This document shows, piece by piece, positions 42,367 through 50,700 of a stretch of DNA of 64,000 nt. The stretch covers positions 62,001 through 126,000 of the forward strand of contig JAIYDI010000033.1 in the NCBI GenBank assembly GCA_027487555.1. The letters run 5' to 3'. Both the position numbers and the translations under genes were made by a program. The notes beneath the pieces were generated by a model. It was not told where the DNA came from. It searched no databases and saw only the letters and a program-made list of their open reading frames with translations. Position 1 is the stretch's first letter, and each line of letters opens with the position of its first letter. Source of the stretch: Hyphomicrobiales bacterium. GTDB taxonomy: Bacteria; Pseudomonadota; Alphaproteobacteria; Rhizobiales; Devosiaceae.

Positions 42367-42414
42367 TGTTTCGCCCTTTAGGGAATTGCCTCACACGACA
42401 AATCGACCGCATGG

Positions 42415-44250
42415 TTAGCGCGACAACGCGCGGATCTCCGCATTGGCGCGCCGCAGCCGCTCGGCGAGGCTGGCGCCCACCGCCAGCACCAGCGCGGCCT
42501 TGACGTCGGGAGCATGGCGGTCGAGGTCGTCGAGCGCATCCCGGTCGAGCACCATCACGGTGCCATCGCTCGCCCCGAGGACATCGGCAGTGCGGGGGCC
42601 GGCGCCGAATATCGCCAGTTCCCCGAAGATCGTGCCGGGCTCGACCGTGCTGACGCGATGGCTCGGCCCGTTGCCGGTGCGAACTGCGACATCCACCCTG
42701 CCCTCGGTCAGGAAGAACAATTCGTCCGCCCTGGAATTCTGGACGATCAGCGTCTCGCCAGGGGAAAAACGTCGCGGCTTCATTCGACGCGACAATTCCA
42801 GCAGCAAGCGGCTTTCGAGTCCCTGGAAGATGTCGAATTCCTCGAGCGGCACCTTCTGGACGGCGAGCTCGGCGCCCGCCTGTTCCAGGAGCCGCTCCTC
42901 GTAGAACTCCAGCGCGCGGTCGATGGACGGAAAGTGCAGGTCCTGCCCGAAGGTCTCCGGCAGGGTCGCGGAGTGGCTGACGATGGCGAAGCTCTTGCCG
43001 GCTTTCTGCAGTGTCTGCCGCGCGGTATTCAGCAGGTCGGTCGCCACCGCGTCCATGCGCAGCACCCGCGTGAGGTCGACGATGAAGGAGTACGCCGTCG
43101 CCTTGTCGTCGATCAGCCGCCGCGTCACACGCTCGGCCTCGACAAAGCCGAACTCCCCCTGCAGCTCGTAGATCGAGATCAGGTGGCCATAGCGGTCGAG
43201 CTTCTTCACCTGGTCCTGCCGGCGCACGCGTTTCGAGCGCACCTCGTCGCCGCGGTACATGCGGCGGAACGGCACGAGCCCGCTGCCGCGATCCTCGAAC
43301 AGGTGCAGGTTGAAGCGCCGCGAGATATCCTCGCACACCGCGACGCCACGGGCCGAATTGCCGACAGCGTCGAGCCTGGGTGAAAACGTGCCGATGCCGA
43401 GCTGACCCGGCAGAACGGCGGTGATCCCGCCCCCTACCCCACTCTTCGCGGGCAGGCCGATATTGAACTGCCAGCCGCCCGCATAGTCATACATGCCGCA
43501 GGTATTCATCACGCTCAGTACCGCACGGACATTGGCGGCCGACATGGCGCGCTTGCGTGTCACAGGATTGACACCACCATTGGCCAGAGTTGCTCCAATC
43601 AGCGCCAGATCGCGCGCTGTGACCAGCAGCGAGCATTGCCGGAAATAGAGGTCGAGATGCTCTTCGACATTGCCGCCGATCATCCCCGAGTTGAGCTCGA
43701 GGTAGGCGATGGCGCGGTTGCGGTTGCCGGTCAGGCTCTCGGACCGGTAGACGCCGTCGTCGAGCGCAAGCTTGCGGCCGGTGAAGCGCTGGAAGAACTC
43801 GATGATCCGTTCGAAGCGCTCCTCGTGCGAGGTCCCGCGGATCAGCGCACTGGCCGCGATCGCGCCGGCATTGACCATCGGGTTGAACGGGCGGTTGTTC
43901 TTGTCGTCGAAGGTGATCGAGTTGAACGCATCCCCCGAGGGCTCGACGCCGATCTTGCGCAGCACCTCCTCCGGGCCGTGGTCCTCCAGAGCCAAAGCGT
44001 AGATCACCGCCTTGGACACCGACTGGATGGTAAATTCTGCGTCTACATCACCAACGGCGTAGACAAAGCCATCAGTTGTGGCAAAGGCTATGGCGAAACG
44101 GTCAGGATCGACTGCCGCAAGTTCCGGGATGTAGCTGGCCAGCTGCCCGCTGTAATTGGTACTGTGGCGTTCGAAGAGGTGCTCCAGGTACTGCCGCACC
44201 GGCAGATCCTGTACGTTGTCGGGCGTGCCTGACGGCGGGGCAAGTTGCAT
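42415..44250 (-). CDS. glsA: Glutaminase A with C-terminal STAS and cyclic-nucleotide-binding domains
   Basis: A 611-residue fusion. Residues about 20-320 are a beta-lactamase-like glutaminase with catalytic SVSK (Ser77, Lys80) and motifs FNPMVNAGAI, NTCGMYDYAG and LPAKSGVGGGI; it hydrolyses glutamine to glutamate and ammonia. A STAS domain follows (about 355-460). Then comes a cNMP-binding fold (about 480-600; FSPGETLIVQNSRADELFFL, GTIFGELAIFGAGPRTADV), which suggests allosteric control by a cyclic nucleotide. Normal bacterial glutaminases stop at about 310 residues. Divergent from the FecR-domain gene. Confidence 0.93.
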   Translation of the reverse strand: MQLAPPSGTPDNVQDLPVRQYLEHLFERHSTNYSGQLASYIPELAAVDPDRFAIAFATTDGFVYAVGDVDAEFTIQSVSKAVIYALALEDHGPEEVLRKIGVEPSGDAFNSITFDDKNNRPFNPMVNAGAIAASALIRGTSHEERFERIIEFFQRFTGRKLALDDGVYRSESLTGNRNRAIAYLELNSGMIGGNVEEHLDLYFRQCSLLVTARDLALIGATLANGGVNPVTRKRAMSAANVRAVLSVMNTCGMYDYAGGWQFNIGLPAKSGVGGGITAVLPGQLGIGTFSPRLDAVGNSARGVAVCEDISRRFNLHLFEDRGSGLVPFRRMYRGDEVRSKRVRRQDQVKKLDRYGHLISIYELQGEFGFVEAERVTRRLIDDKATAYSFIVDLTRVLRMDAVATDLLNTARQTLQKAGKSFAIVSHSATLPETFGQDLHFPSIDRALEFYEERLLEQAGAELAVQKVPLEEFDIFQGLESRLLLELSRRMKPRRFSPGETLIVQNSRADELFFLTEGRVDVAVRTGNGPSHRVSTVEPGTIFGELAIFGAGPRTADVLGASDGTVMVLDRDALDDLDRHAPDVKAALVLAVGASLAERLRRANAEIRALSR

Positions 44251-44253
44251 ACA

Positions 44254-44282
44254 TTGACTCTATATAGCCTAGTCTCTATGCA
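44254..44282 (+). promoter_or_regulatory. Candidate sigma70-type promoter of FecR-domain gene
   Basis: TTGACT, 17-base spacer, TATGCA, in a short AT-rich stretch (contains CTATATAG) between divergent genes, 75 bases before the start at 44358. Confidence 0.45.
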
Positions 44283-44357
44283 ATCTACGCATCAGGCTAA
44301 AACTTGGGCAATAGGAATTCCGTTCGCGTGCAGCGGATGATCCGGAGGGAAGTGAAA

Positions 44358-45176
44358 ATGCGGTTTTCTCGATCTCGGCTCCTGGCGAGTCTGCTGGCCA
44401 GCACCATGATGGTGTGCCAGCCGGTTCTGGCAGCGGGCGGTACGGCGCTCGGCGTCAAGCCACAGGCCGACCTGCTGTCGGCCGGGCAGACGGTCGTGCT
44501 GGTTGTCGGCAAGGATATCCAGATCGGCGACGAAGTCTCGACCGGCGAATATGGGCAGGTGCAGATCAAGTTCGACGATGCGACCGAGCTGGTCGTCGGG
44601 CCCAATTCCAAGCTGCTGATCGAGGATTATCTTCTTCGCGCCGATAGTTCGGCCGGCAAGTTCGCCATCAATGCGCTGGCGGGGACCTTCCGCTTCGCTA
44701 CCGGCACCGCCGCGAAGGATCGCTACCAGATCACCACGCCCACCGGCACCATCGGCGTGCGCGGCACTGAATTCGACTTCGTCGTCGACGAGGACGGCAC
44801 CAGGGTGCTGCTGTTCGATGGCGCGGTGAAGATCTGCAGCGCCTCGGGGCAGTGCACTGAAATCTCCGATCCGTGCAGCCTGGGCGTCTATGACGAAGAT
44901 GAGTCGAGTGATACGGGCGCCACGACGTCGATGACGCGCAAGCAGCGCGATGCGCTGCGAACTGCGTTCAAATACGCGCAGGACCAGTCGCCGCTGATGC
45001 AGGAATTCTGGTTCGTAAATGCGCGCCAGTGCCTCAACCCGCCGCCGGATCTAACGGGCATCCCGCGTTCTATCCTGCCGCCTGGCGAGACCCCGGTCGT
45101 CGATCGTCCGCCGCCGCCGCCGCCGGAGTGCGATGACTATTACTGCGAGTGCGAAGGCTATCGTTGCCCCGGCTGA
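44358..45176 (+). CDS. FecR-domain secreted protein with proline/cysteine tail
   Basis: A 272-residue protein with signal peptide (about 1-27, ending PVLAAGG). A FecR-type beta domain follows (about 45-175; VGKDIQIGDEVSTGEYGQVQIKFDDATELVVGPNSKLLIED, TGTIGVRGTEFDFVVDEDG). The C-terminal region ends in a polyproline run and four closely spaced cysteines (PPPPPPECDDYYCECEGYRCPG). Exported FecR proteins of this type are common in alphaproteobacteria but their role is unclear. The ATG at 44358 has GGAGGGA 7 bases upstream; earlier in-frame ATGs at 44304 and 44337 are less likely. Confidence 0.82.
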   Translation: MRFSRSRLLASLLASTMMVCQPVLAAGGTALGVKPQADLLSAGQTVVLVVGKDIQIGDEVSTGEYGQVQIKFDDATELVVGPNSKLLIEDYLLRADSSAGKFAINALAGTFRFATGTAAKDRYQITTPTGTIGVRGTEFDFVVDEDGTRVLLFDGAVKICSASGQCTEISDPCSLGVYDEDESSDTGATTSMTRKQRDALRTAFKYAQDQSPLMQEFWFVNARQCLNPPPDLTGIPRSILPPGETPVVDRPPPPPPECDDYYCECEGYRCPG

Positions 45177-45268
45177 GACACCGCCGCGGCCGCTAGGCTG
45201 TGCGAGAGCGCTTTCAGGGAGAGTTGCAGGACTTTCCCGCCTCTAAAGCGCGACAAAACAACCGGTTA

Positions 45269-45305
45269 GATCATTTCGGCGTTTCAGCCAAAACGTGAAA
45301 TGATC
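45269..45305. repeat. Long hairpin repeat GATCATTTC...GAAATGATC
   Basis: Nine-base outer arms plus inner CGTTT/AAACG. It lies between convergent genes, so it may serve as a bidirectional terminator. A related, partial copy (CACCGTTTCAACAGAAACG then CGAAATGGTCC) is at about 47450-47479. Confidence 0.55.
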
Positions 45306-45325
45306 CAGTTCCGCCCCGCCGCCGG

Positions 45326-47356
45326 TCAGTCCGGCCGGCGGGGTTTGCTTTTGTAGGTCTTCTTGGCCGGCTTCGTGTCGGCGGGGGCGCCGGCCCCAGC
45401 ATCAGTGCGTGGCTTGAACGGCTTGCCAAAGGGCTTGCCGCCGTCCTTGCCCGCGCCGCCCTTGTCATAGGCCCGCTTCTCATGAGCCGGCCGCTCTTGG
45501 GCCGGCCTCTCTTGGGCCGGCTTTTCGAAGCCCGGCTTGCCGAATGGCTTCTTGGCGTAGGGCTTACCTTCATAGGGTTTGCCTTCATAAGGCTTGCCCT
45601 CGAAGGGCTTGCCCTCGGCCTTCTTCTTCCATGGTTTGCCGGCATCGGCCGCCGGGGCCCCGCCCTCGGGGCGCGGAGCGCGATCGGTCCATTCGCGCTT
45701 TGGCGGCTTGCCGGGCATTTCGGTGGCGATGATGCCGTTTTCGATCTCGCCGCGCTTCGATTTCAGCGCCTGGTTGAACTGCACCGCCGCCTCGGTCGAT
45801 AGCTCGAAGCGCGTCTCATGCGTCATGATCTTGATCGAGCCGACATCCTTGCGGTTGATGTCGCCGGCCTTGCAGATGAGTGGCAGCAGCCATTTGGGGT
45901 CGGCGCGCTTGGTGCGGCCGATCGACAACGTGAACCACACGCTGTTTTCGAGCTGCACGCGTTCCGGCCGCTCGCCGCGCTCGGCAAAGTCGGGCCGGTC
46001 GAAACTGCCCTTCCGCGCCGGCCGTTCGCCGAGCGGCGGAATATGCTCTTCCGATACTTCCTCGGGCGCCGGGCGGTCGGCGAGCTCGCGCTTCACCCAC
46101 AGCGCCGCGAGCTGCGCGGCCGTCACCTTTTCGAGCACGCGGGCGACGAGTTCCGCCTCGTTGCCCTCGGCGGGGGCCGGCAGTTCGGCGAGCTGCTCCA
46201 GCATGCGCGTCGCCGCATGCCGGTCGAGTTCCGCCATTGTCGGGGCCTGGCGCGAAGTGAAGCTCAAATTCGCGAGCTTCAGCACGCGCTGCGCCGCGGC
46301 GCGCCGATGCGTCGGCACGATCAGCGCGCAGACGCCCTTGCGGCCGGCACGACCCGTACGTCCCGAGCGATGCAGCAGCGTCTCGGGGTTCGAGGGCACA
46401 TCGGCATGGATGACGAGATCGAGGCTCGGCAGGTCGATACCGCGCGCCGCGACGTCGGTCGCAACGCAAATCCGCGCCCGGCCGTCGCGCATCGCCTGCA
46501 ACGCGCTCGAGCGCTCCGCCTGGCTCAACTCGCCCGAAATCACCACGGCGGGGAAGCCGCGGTTCAAGAGCCGCGCCGCGAGGTGCTTCACCGCCTCGCG
46601 CGTGTGGCAGAACACCATGGCGTTGGCGTTGTCATGCAGCAGCAGCATGTTGATGATGGCGTGCTCGCGCTCGTGGTTGGGCACCAGCACCACCTGGTAG
46701 TCGATATCGGCGTGCTGGCCCTCGGCGCTCTTGACCGATACGCGCAGGGCATCGCGCTGGTAGGTGGCGGCGAGTTCGGCGATCGAGTTGGGCACGGTGG
46801 CCGAAAACATCAGCGTCCGGCGCTCGCGCGGGGCAAGGCCCAGCAGGAACTCAAGGTCCTCGCTGAACCCCAGGTCCAGCATCTCGTCGGCTTCGTCGAG
46901 CACCGCCACCTTGATGGCGGAAAGGTCCAGCGCGGCCTTGCGCACATGGTCGCAAAGGCGGCCGGGCGTGCCGACGAGAATGTGGCAGCCGCGTTCGAGC
47001 GCGCGCCGTTCGGTGCGGATATCCATGCCGCCCACCGCCGTGGCGATTACAGCGCCCGCGCCGGCGAAGAGCCAGCTCAATTCGCGCGCCACTTGCATGG
47101 CCAGTTCGCGGGTGGGGGCAATCACCAGTGCCAGCGGCGCGCCCGGCTGCGGCAGGTTGCCGCCCGCGCCCAGCAGGTCATGCGCCATGGCGAGGCCGAA
47201 GGCGACAGTCTTGCCCGAGCCGGTCTGCGCCGAAACCAGCAGGTCGCGGTTGGGGGATGCCGCCACCATCTGCTCCTGCACCGGCGTCAACTCGGCGTAG
47301 CCCTTCTTGTCCAGCGCGGCGGCAATGCGGGTGTCGATTTCGGCAGGCAGGGTCAC
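45326..47356 (-). CDS. DEAD-box RNA helicase with DbpA-type RNA-binding domain and repetitive basic tail
   Basis: About 676 residues. The helicase core has GYAELTPVQEQM (Q motif), AQTGSGKT, PTRELA, VLDEADEMLDLGF, SAT and HRSGRTGRAGR. A DbpA-like RNA-binding domain follows (about 470-560; VWFTLSIGRTKRADPKWLLPLICKAGDI). A ~110-residue Lys/Pro/Gly-rich tail has tandem GKPFEGKPYEGKPYEGKPY and PAQERPAQERPAHEK units. It probably remodels rRNA or mRNA. The GTG at 47356 begins the conserved part; the frame stays open to an ATG at 47515 without homology. Confidence 0.88.
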   Translation of the reverse strand: MTLPAEIDTRIAAALDKKGYAELTPVQEQMVAASPNRDLLVSAQTGSGKTVAFGLAMAHDLLGAGGNLPQPGAPLALVIAPTRELAMQVARELSWLFAGAGAVIATAVGGMDIRTERRALERGCHILVGTPGRLCDHVRKAALDLSAIKVAVLDEADEMLDLGFSEDLEFLLGLAPRERRTLMFSATVPNSIAELAATYQRDALRVSVKSAEGQHADIDYQVVLVPNHEREHAIINMLLLHDNANAMVFCHTREAVKHLAARLLNRGFPAVVISGELSQAERSSALQAMRDGRARICVATDVAARGIDLPSLDLVIHADVPSNPETLLHRSGRTGRAGRKGVCALIVPTHRRAAAQRVLKLANLSFTSRQAPTMAELDRHAATRMLEQLAELPAPAEGNEAELVARVLEKVTAAQLAALWVKRELADRPAPEEVSEEHIPPLGERPARKGSFDRPDFAERGERPERVQLENSVWFTLSIGRTKRADPKWLLPLICKAGDINRKDVGSIKIMTHETRFELSTEAAVQFNQALKSKRGEIENGIIATEMPGKPPKREWTDRAPRPEGGAPAADAGKPWKKKAEGKPFEGKPYEGKPYEGKPYAKKPFGKPGFEKPAQERPAQERPAHEKRAYDKGGAGKDGGKPFGKPFKPRTDAGAGAPADTKPAKKTYKSKPRRPD

Positions 47357-47516
47357 GGGCGTTCTTTCAGCGGACGGGTAGCGCTTCGGGGAAAATCGGG
47401 ATCGGTCTTCCGGTTCGCAAAGCGCGACAGACAGGGACTTGGACGCTTTCACCGTTTCAACAGAAACGCGAAATGGTCCGGATGCGGGCAGGCGGTCTTG
47501 CGGGTGTCGGGTCAAT

Positions 47517-47560
47517 CAAAAAAGCAAGGAGGGGCCGCCCCGAAGGCAGCCCCTCCCCTA
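47517..47560 (-). terminator. Rho-independent terminator of ndk
   Basis: GC-rich stem around a TTCG loop (AGGGGCTGCC/GGCGGCCCCT read on the minus strand) followed by TTGCTTTTTTG. Confidence 0.85.
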
Positions 47561-47577
47561 ACAGTCGAATGCGGCGC

Positions 47578-48000
47578 TTAGCCGACGATTTCGGTGTCGG
47601 CGAAGAAGTATTTGATCTCCTGCGCGGCGGTCTCGGGCGCATCCGAACCGTGCACCGAGTTCTCGCCGATCGACAGGGCGAAATCCTTGCGGATAGTGCC
47701 CTCGGCGGCATTGGCCGGGTTGGTCGCGCCCATGATCTCGCGGTACTTGGTGATGGCGTTCTCGCCCTCGAGAACCTGCACCACAACCGGACCTGCGCTC
47801 ATCTGCTCGGTCAGCTCGCCGTAGAACGGGCGGGCGGCGTGCACGGCGTAGAAGCCCTGCGCGACCTTGAGCGACATGTGTATGCGCTTCGACGCCACGA
47901 CGCGGAGGCCAGCCTCCTCGATCTTGGCGATGATCTTGCCGGTGATGTTGCGGCGGGTCGCATCGGGCTTGATGATGGAGAAGGTGCGCTCGATCGCCAT
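47578..48000 (-). CDS. ndk: Nucleoside diphosphate kinase
   Basis: A 140-residue enzyme of normal length. It starts with [15 protein letters not shown] and has active-site His117 in [11 protein letters not shown]. It transfers the gamma-phosphate between nucleoside triphosphates and diphosphates in the cytoplasm. Monocistronic, with its own strong terminator. Confidence 0.97.
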   Translation of the reverse strand: MAIERTFSIIKPDATRRNITGKIIAKIEEAGLRVVASKRIHMSLKVAQGFYAVHAARPFYGELTEQMSAGPVVVQVLEGENAITKYREIMGATNPANAAEGTIRKDFALSIGENSVHGSDAPETAAQEIKYFFADTEIVG

Positions 48001-48089
48001 TTGGGCATCCTGAACTTGAGGGAAAAAGGTTGCGCCTTGTATCCAAGCCCCGTGACGGACGCAAGACGGCGGTGCGATGCGGGCTCAGA

Positions 48090-48400
48090 ATGGTGAACTT
48101 CGCATCCGGTCGCCGCAGGCGATGAACGTCTCCGGTGGAGACGTTCAAGGCGCGAAGGCCATGAGGGCTATGCCCGAATGGCGGGAAATAGGTAGCGAGC
48201 CAGCAGTCGGGATTCCTCAAAGCCGCAGTCGGCGCCCCTCCCCTGCTTGCGGGGGAGGGTGCCCGAAGGGCGGGTGGGGGGAGCACCTTGCGCTGAATTC
48301 CTCACCAGTTCAACGAGTTAGCGCGAGCGGCCCCCTCACCCGGCGCTCCGCGCCACCCTCTCCCGTAAACGGTAGAGGGTCGCCGACTGAGAGGCCACTT
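48090..48400. repeat. Intergenic repeat cluster (family C)
   Basis: About 420 bases without a gene (48001-48410). Motifs: GTCTCCGGTGGAGAC near 48128, CCCCTGCTTGCGGGGGAGG near 48240, ACCCTCTCCCGTAAACGGTA near 48353 and GGTCGCCGACTGAGAGGCC. Several match 41800-42060. Confidence 0.55.
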
Positions 48401-48410
48401 CCCATCCCCC

Positions 48411-48895
48411 CTACTCCGCCGCTGCCGCCGCCACCCGCACAATCCCCCGCTTCTCTCCCACCCAGATCGCGATCAAAGCTGCCCCGGCGCCGCACCACGC
48501 CAGGAACAGCGTGGCACCTTGAAACCTCGGTGAGATTTCGAAGACCAACCCGAACGGCGCGGAAGACGCGGCCCCAATCAACACCGCCTCAATCGTCCGC
48601 ACGGGCCGCCATTCGGCGAGTATCCTGATCAGGAAGCAGGCGATGAAACCGGGAATGAACCCGGCAACCACCGCGAGGGAACAGCAAGCGGCAGGAAAAT
48701 GAGCGCTCCTGCTCCGGTTTCCAGCAGCCGCCCTGCCCACTCAACGGCTGGCGGCGCGGCCTCAGGCCATTTTGACCAATTGAGCGCCGCCGCAGCGGCC
48801 GAGTAGATCAGCGCCGGTATCGCCGTCAGTGCCGGAGCGGTCGCCATGCAGAGCGTCACGAAGCGGACCGGATCGGCAATCACCCAGCGATTCAT
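48411..48895 (-). pseudogene. Frameshifted small membrane protein
   Basis: Two overlapping minus-strand frames complement each other. The first (start 48895) gives MNRWVIADPVRFVTLCMA... up to GALIFLPLA. The second (ending 48411) resumes at about LAVVAGFIPGFIACFLI and runs to the C-terminus. Together they make one protein of about 160 residues with four membrane segments. Its layout matches that of the next upstream gene, especially RTIEAVLIGAASSAPFGLVFE against NPAVGLLIGALTSTVWGLVLV. The shift falls near 48665-48690. It may be a real pseudogene or a sequencing error. Confidence 0.6.
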
Positions 48896-48940
48896 GTGCC
48901 CACCTCGCCCCCACTCGAAGTCATGCGGTCAATGACCCTG

Positions 48941-49519
48941 TCACAATCCGCCATGACGGCGTTCCTCGTCATGCCCCCCCGGCGCGGCCTCGATATGCGA
49001 GAGCGGGCGCTTGCCAGTTGTCGCCGCATGGTGCTGAACTTGGTTTTCCCCCATCGGCGGGGCGGCTATGTGAGGCCCGACCCTGACGAAGGCCTCGGCC
49101 GCATAGGCGAAACCCATGGCAACCAGCGCGCTTAGCGCGCCTGTCCCGGCGAAAAACGCAAGCATTATGACAACGTAATCCTGCCGTCCCTGCGTCAGGC
49201 TCGGGCCAGCCCATACCACAAGGACGAGCCCCCAAACGGTCGATGTCAGCGCGCCGATCAGCAGGCCGACAGCCGGGTTCAGCCGGCCTCTGTCACTCAG
49301 TTCATAAGTCAGTATCAAGGACGCGAAGGCCGCAGGGAAACCGAACACGGGTGCACCCAAGGGACCGGCGACTATCCACTGGCCGCCCATGCTGTTCGGC
49401 ATCACGGCGGCCGCCACAATGGCCGCCACAATGAAGGTTAAGAACGCACCGATCATAGGCGCGAGCACAAGCACGATGCCCGCGAAGAAACACGAGCGCT
49501 CTACTACCCAGACTTTCAT
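48941..49519 (-). CDS. Four-helix membrane protein of unknown function
   Basis: A 192-residue protein with four hydrophobic segments in the first 140 residues and a soluble, His-rich tail (IAAPPMGENQVQHHAATTGKRPLSH...). No family recognised. It appears to be a tandem paralogue of the frameshifted gene 45 bases downstream. GAGCGGGGCATG precedes no strong Shine-Dalgarno, so the start is moderately certain. Confidence 0.65.
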   Translation of the reverse strand: MKVWVVERSCFFAGIVLVLAPMIGAFLTFIVAAIVAAAVMPNSMGGQWIVAGPLGAPVFGFPAAFASLILTYELSDRGRLNPAVGLLIGALTSTVWGLVLVVWAGPSLTQGRQDYVVIMLAFFAGTGALSALVAMGFAYAAEAFVRVGPHIAAPPMGENQVQHHAATTGKRPLSHIEAAPGGHDEERRHGGL

Positions 49520-49641
49520 GCCCCGCTTCGATCCCTGATCTCGGTCGCCATCGCTTTCACGAACACGACACTATCACCCACTATTGATCAAAAGCTGCGG
49601 CATATTTACTTGCGCGCGACATCTTGAGGTCGAGCGACGTC

Positions 49642-50139
49642 TCACCTCGCCGGGCGCAGCATGCGCATCAGCGTGCCATCCTTGCGCACGAACTGGTTGA
49701 ACAGTGCGCCACCGGCATGCACGAGGATCAGCACGATGAAGGCAGGCTTGCCGAGTTCGTGGATTTCGCCCATCGGGTCGCCGAAATAATACGCCATGAG
49801 CCCGCTGATCGGCACGGCGAAAAGAAGCACGTAGAACGCCCAATGCACGATGGAGGCAATCATATCGAGCGCCGGGTTCGCCGTGCCAGCATGGGCCGGT
49901 ACACCAGTAGTGAACCGCACGGCAATGCGCGCCACGGCCAGCACCAGCACGGCAATGCCCGCCCAGTAATGCAGCGTGCCCTGGAACAACACGCGCGCCG
50001 CGGCGACCTTGCCGTCTTCGCCGGCCTCGATCATCTCGGTCATGCCGTCGCCGGAGATCAACTGGACAACGATCAGCACGAAAATCGCCCAGTGCAGTCC
50101 AATCTGCAGGGTGCTGTAGCCATTGCGGGTGCTCGCCAT
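49642..50139 (-). CDS. Cytochrome b561 family protein
   Basis: A 165-residue inner-membrane protein with four helices and the four expected haem-ligand histidines: GLHWAIF, TLHYWAG, SIVHWAFY and LVHAGGALF. It is the CybB type, which transfers electrons from quinol, for example to superoxide or a soluble acceptor. The ATG at 50139 has AGGAGAG upstream; the longer frame is rejected. Confidence 0.9.
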   Translation of the reverse strand: MASTRNGYSTLQIGLHWAIFVLIVVQLISGDGMTEMIEAGEDGKVAAARVLFQGTLHYWAGIAVLVLAVARIAVRFTTGVPAHAGTANPALDMIASIVHWAFYVLLFAVPISGLMAYYFGDPMGEIHELGKPAFIVLILVHAGGALFNQFVRKDGTLMRMLRPAR

Positions 50140-50700
50140 GCGACTCTCCTCAACCGATGGCGACGATGGTGGCACGCCCAGCCTTACGCCAGCCTGACAG
50201 CCGGACACCGCGCGCAACGCATTGCAGGTCGCAGGGCACGCTGGTCCGCAAAGCCCCCGACCCTCGCTCGGTGTCACCCCGGCGAATGGCGGGGACCATC
50301 CTGAGGTACCACCCTACCGACCTGGCGGCTGCCATGTTCTGCGCCCGGCGGCCCCGTTCAGATTGCGTTCATCAATATGGAGTGGAGCCATTTCCGGCCT
50401 GTTCCGGGCCCGAGTTTCGTTCGGAAAACCCGCCTCCGCTGCGCGCAAATCCTCGCCGAGGCGGCCTGCAGCGCGGTGTCGGGGCATAGCCAGCTCCACC
50501 TGCCCCGGGCCAAATCCCCTTGGCGCCAAAGGATTTTCCTCAATCCCCGCGCCCTCAAGCCGTGCGATAATGGCTGTGTGGAAAGTGGTTCGGGCAATTG
50601 TGGCAGCAGCAAAAGCAAAAACCGGCGTTCATCTTGAGATTCGGGCCATGCGTCGGGGGCGCTTGGCGCGCCGCTCCGGCTCGCGTATGGCAGGGCCATC
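50140..50700. other. Intergenic region with degenerate repeat
   Basis: 561 bases between divergent genes. A half-copy of the family A repeat (CACCCCGGCGAATGGCGGGG) lies at 50276-50295. No ORF with a plausible start and codon use, and no RNA gene, was recognised. Confidence 0.45.

Noticed and set aside
45561-45640. Tandem DNA repeat at about 45.6 kb as a CRISPR or mobile element
   Set aside because: It encodes the repetitive GKPYEG tail of the helicase in frame; there are no spacers.
49584-49591. TTGATCAA as an FNR box
   Set aside because: Lacks the 4-base spacer of TTGAT-N4-ATCAA.
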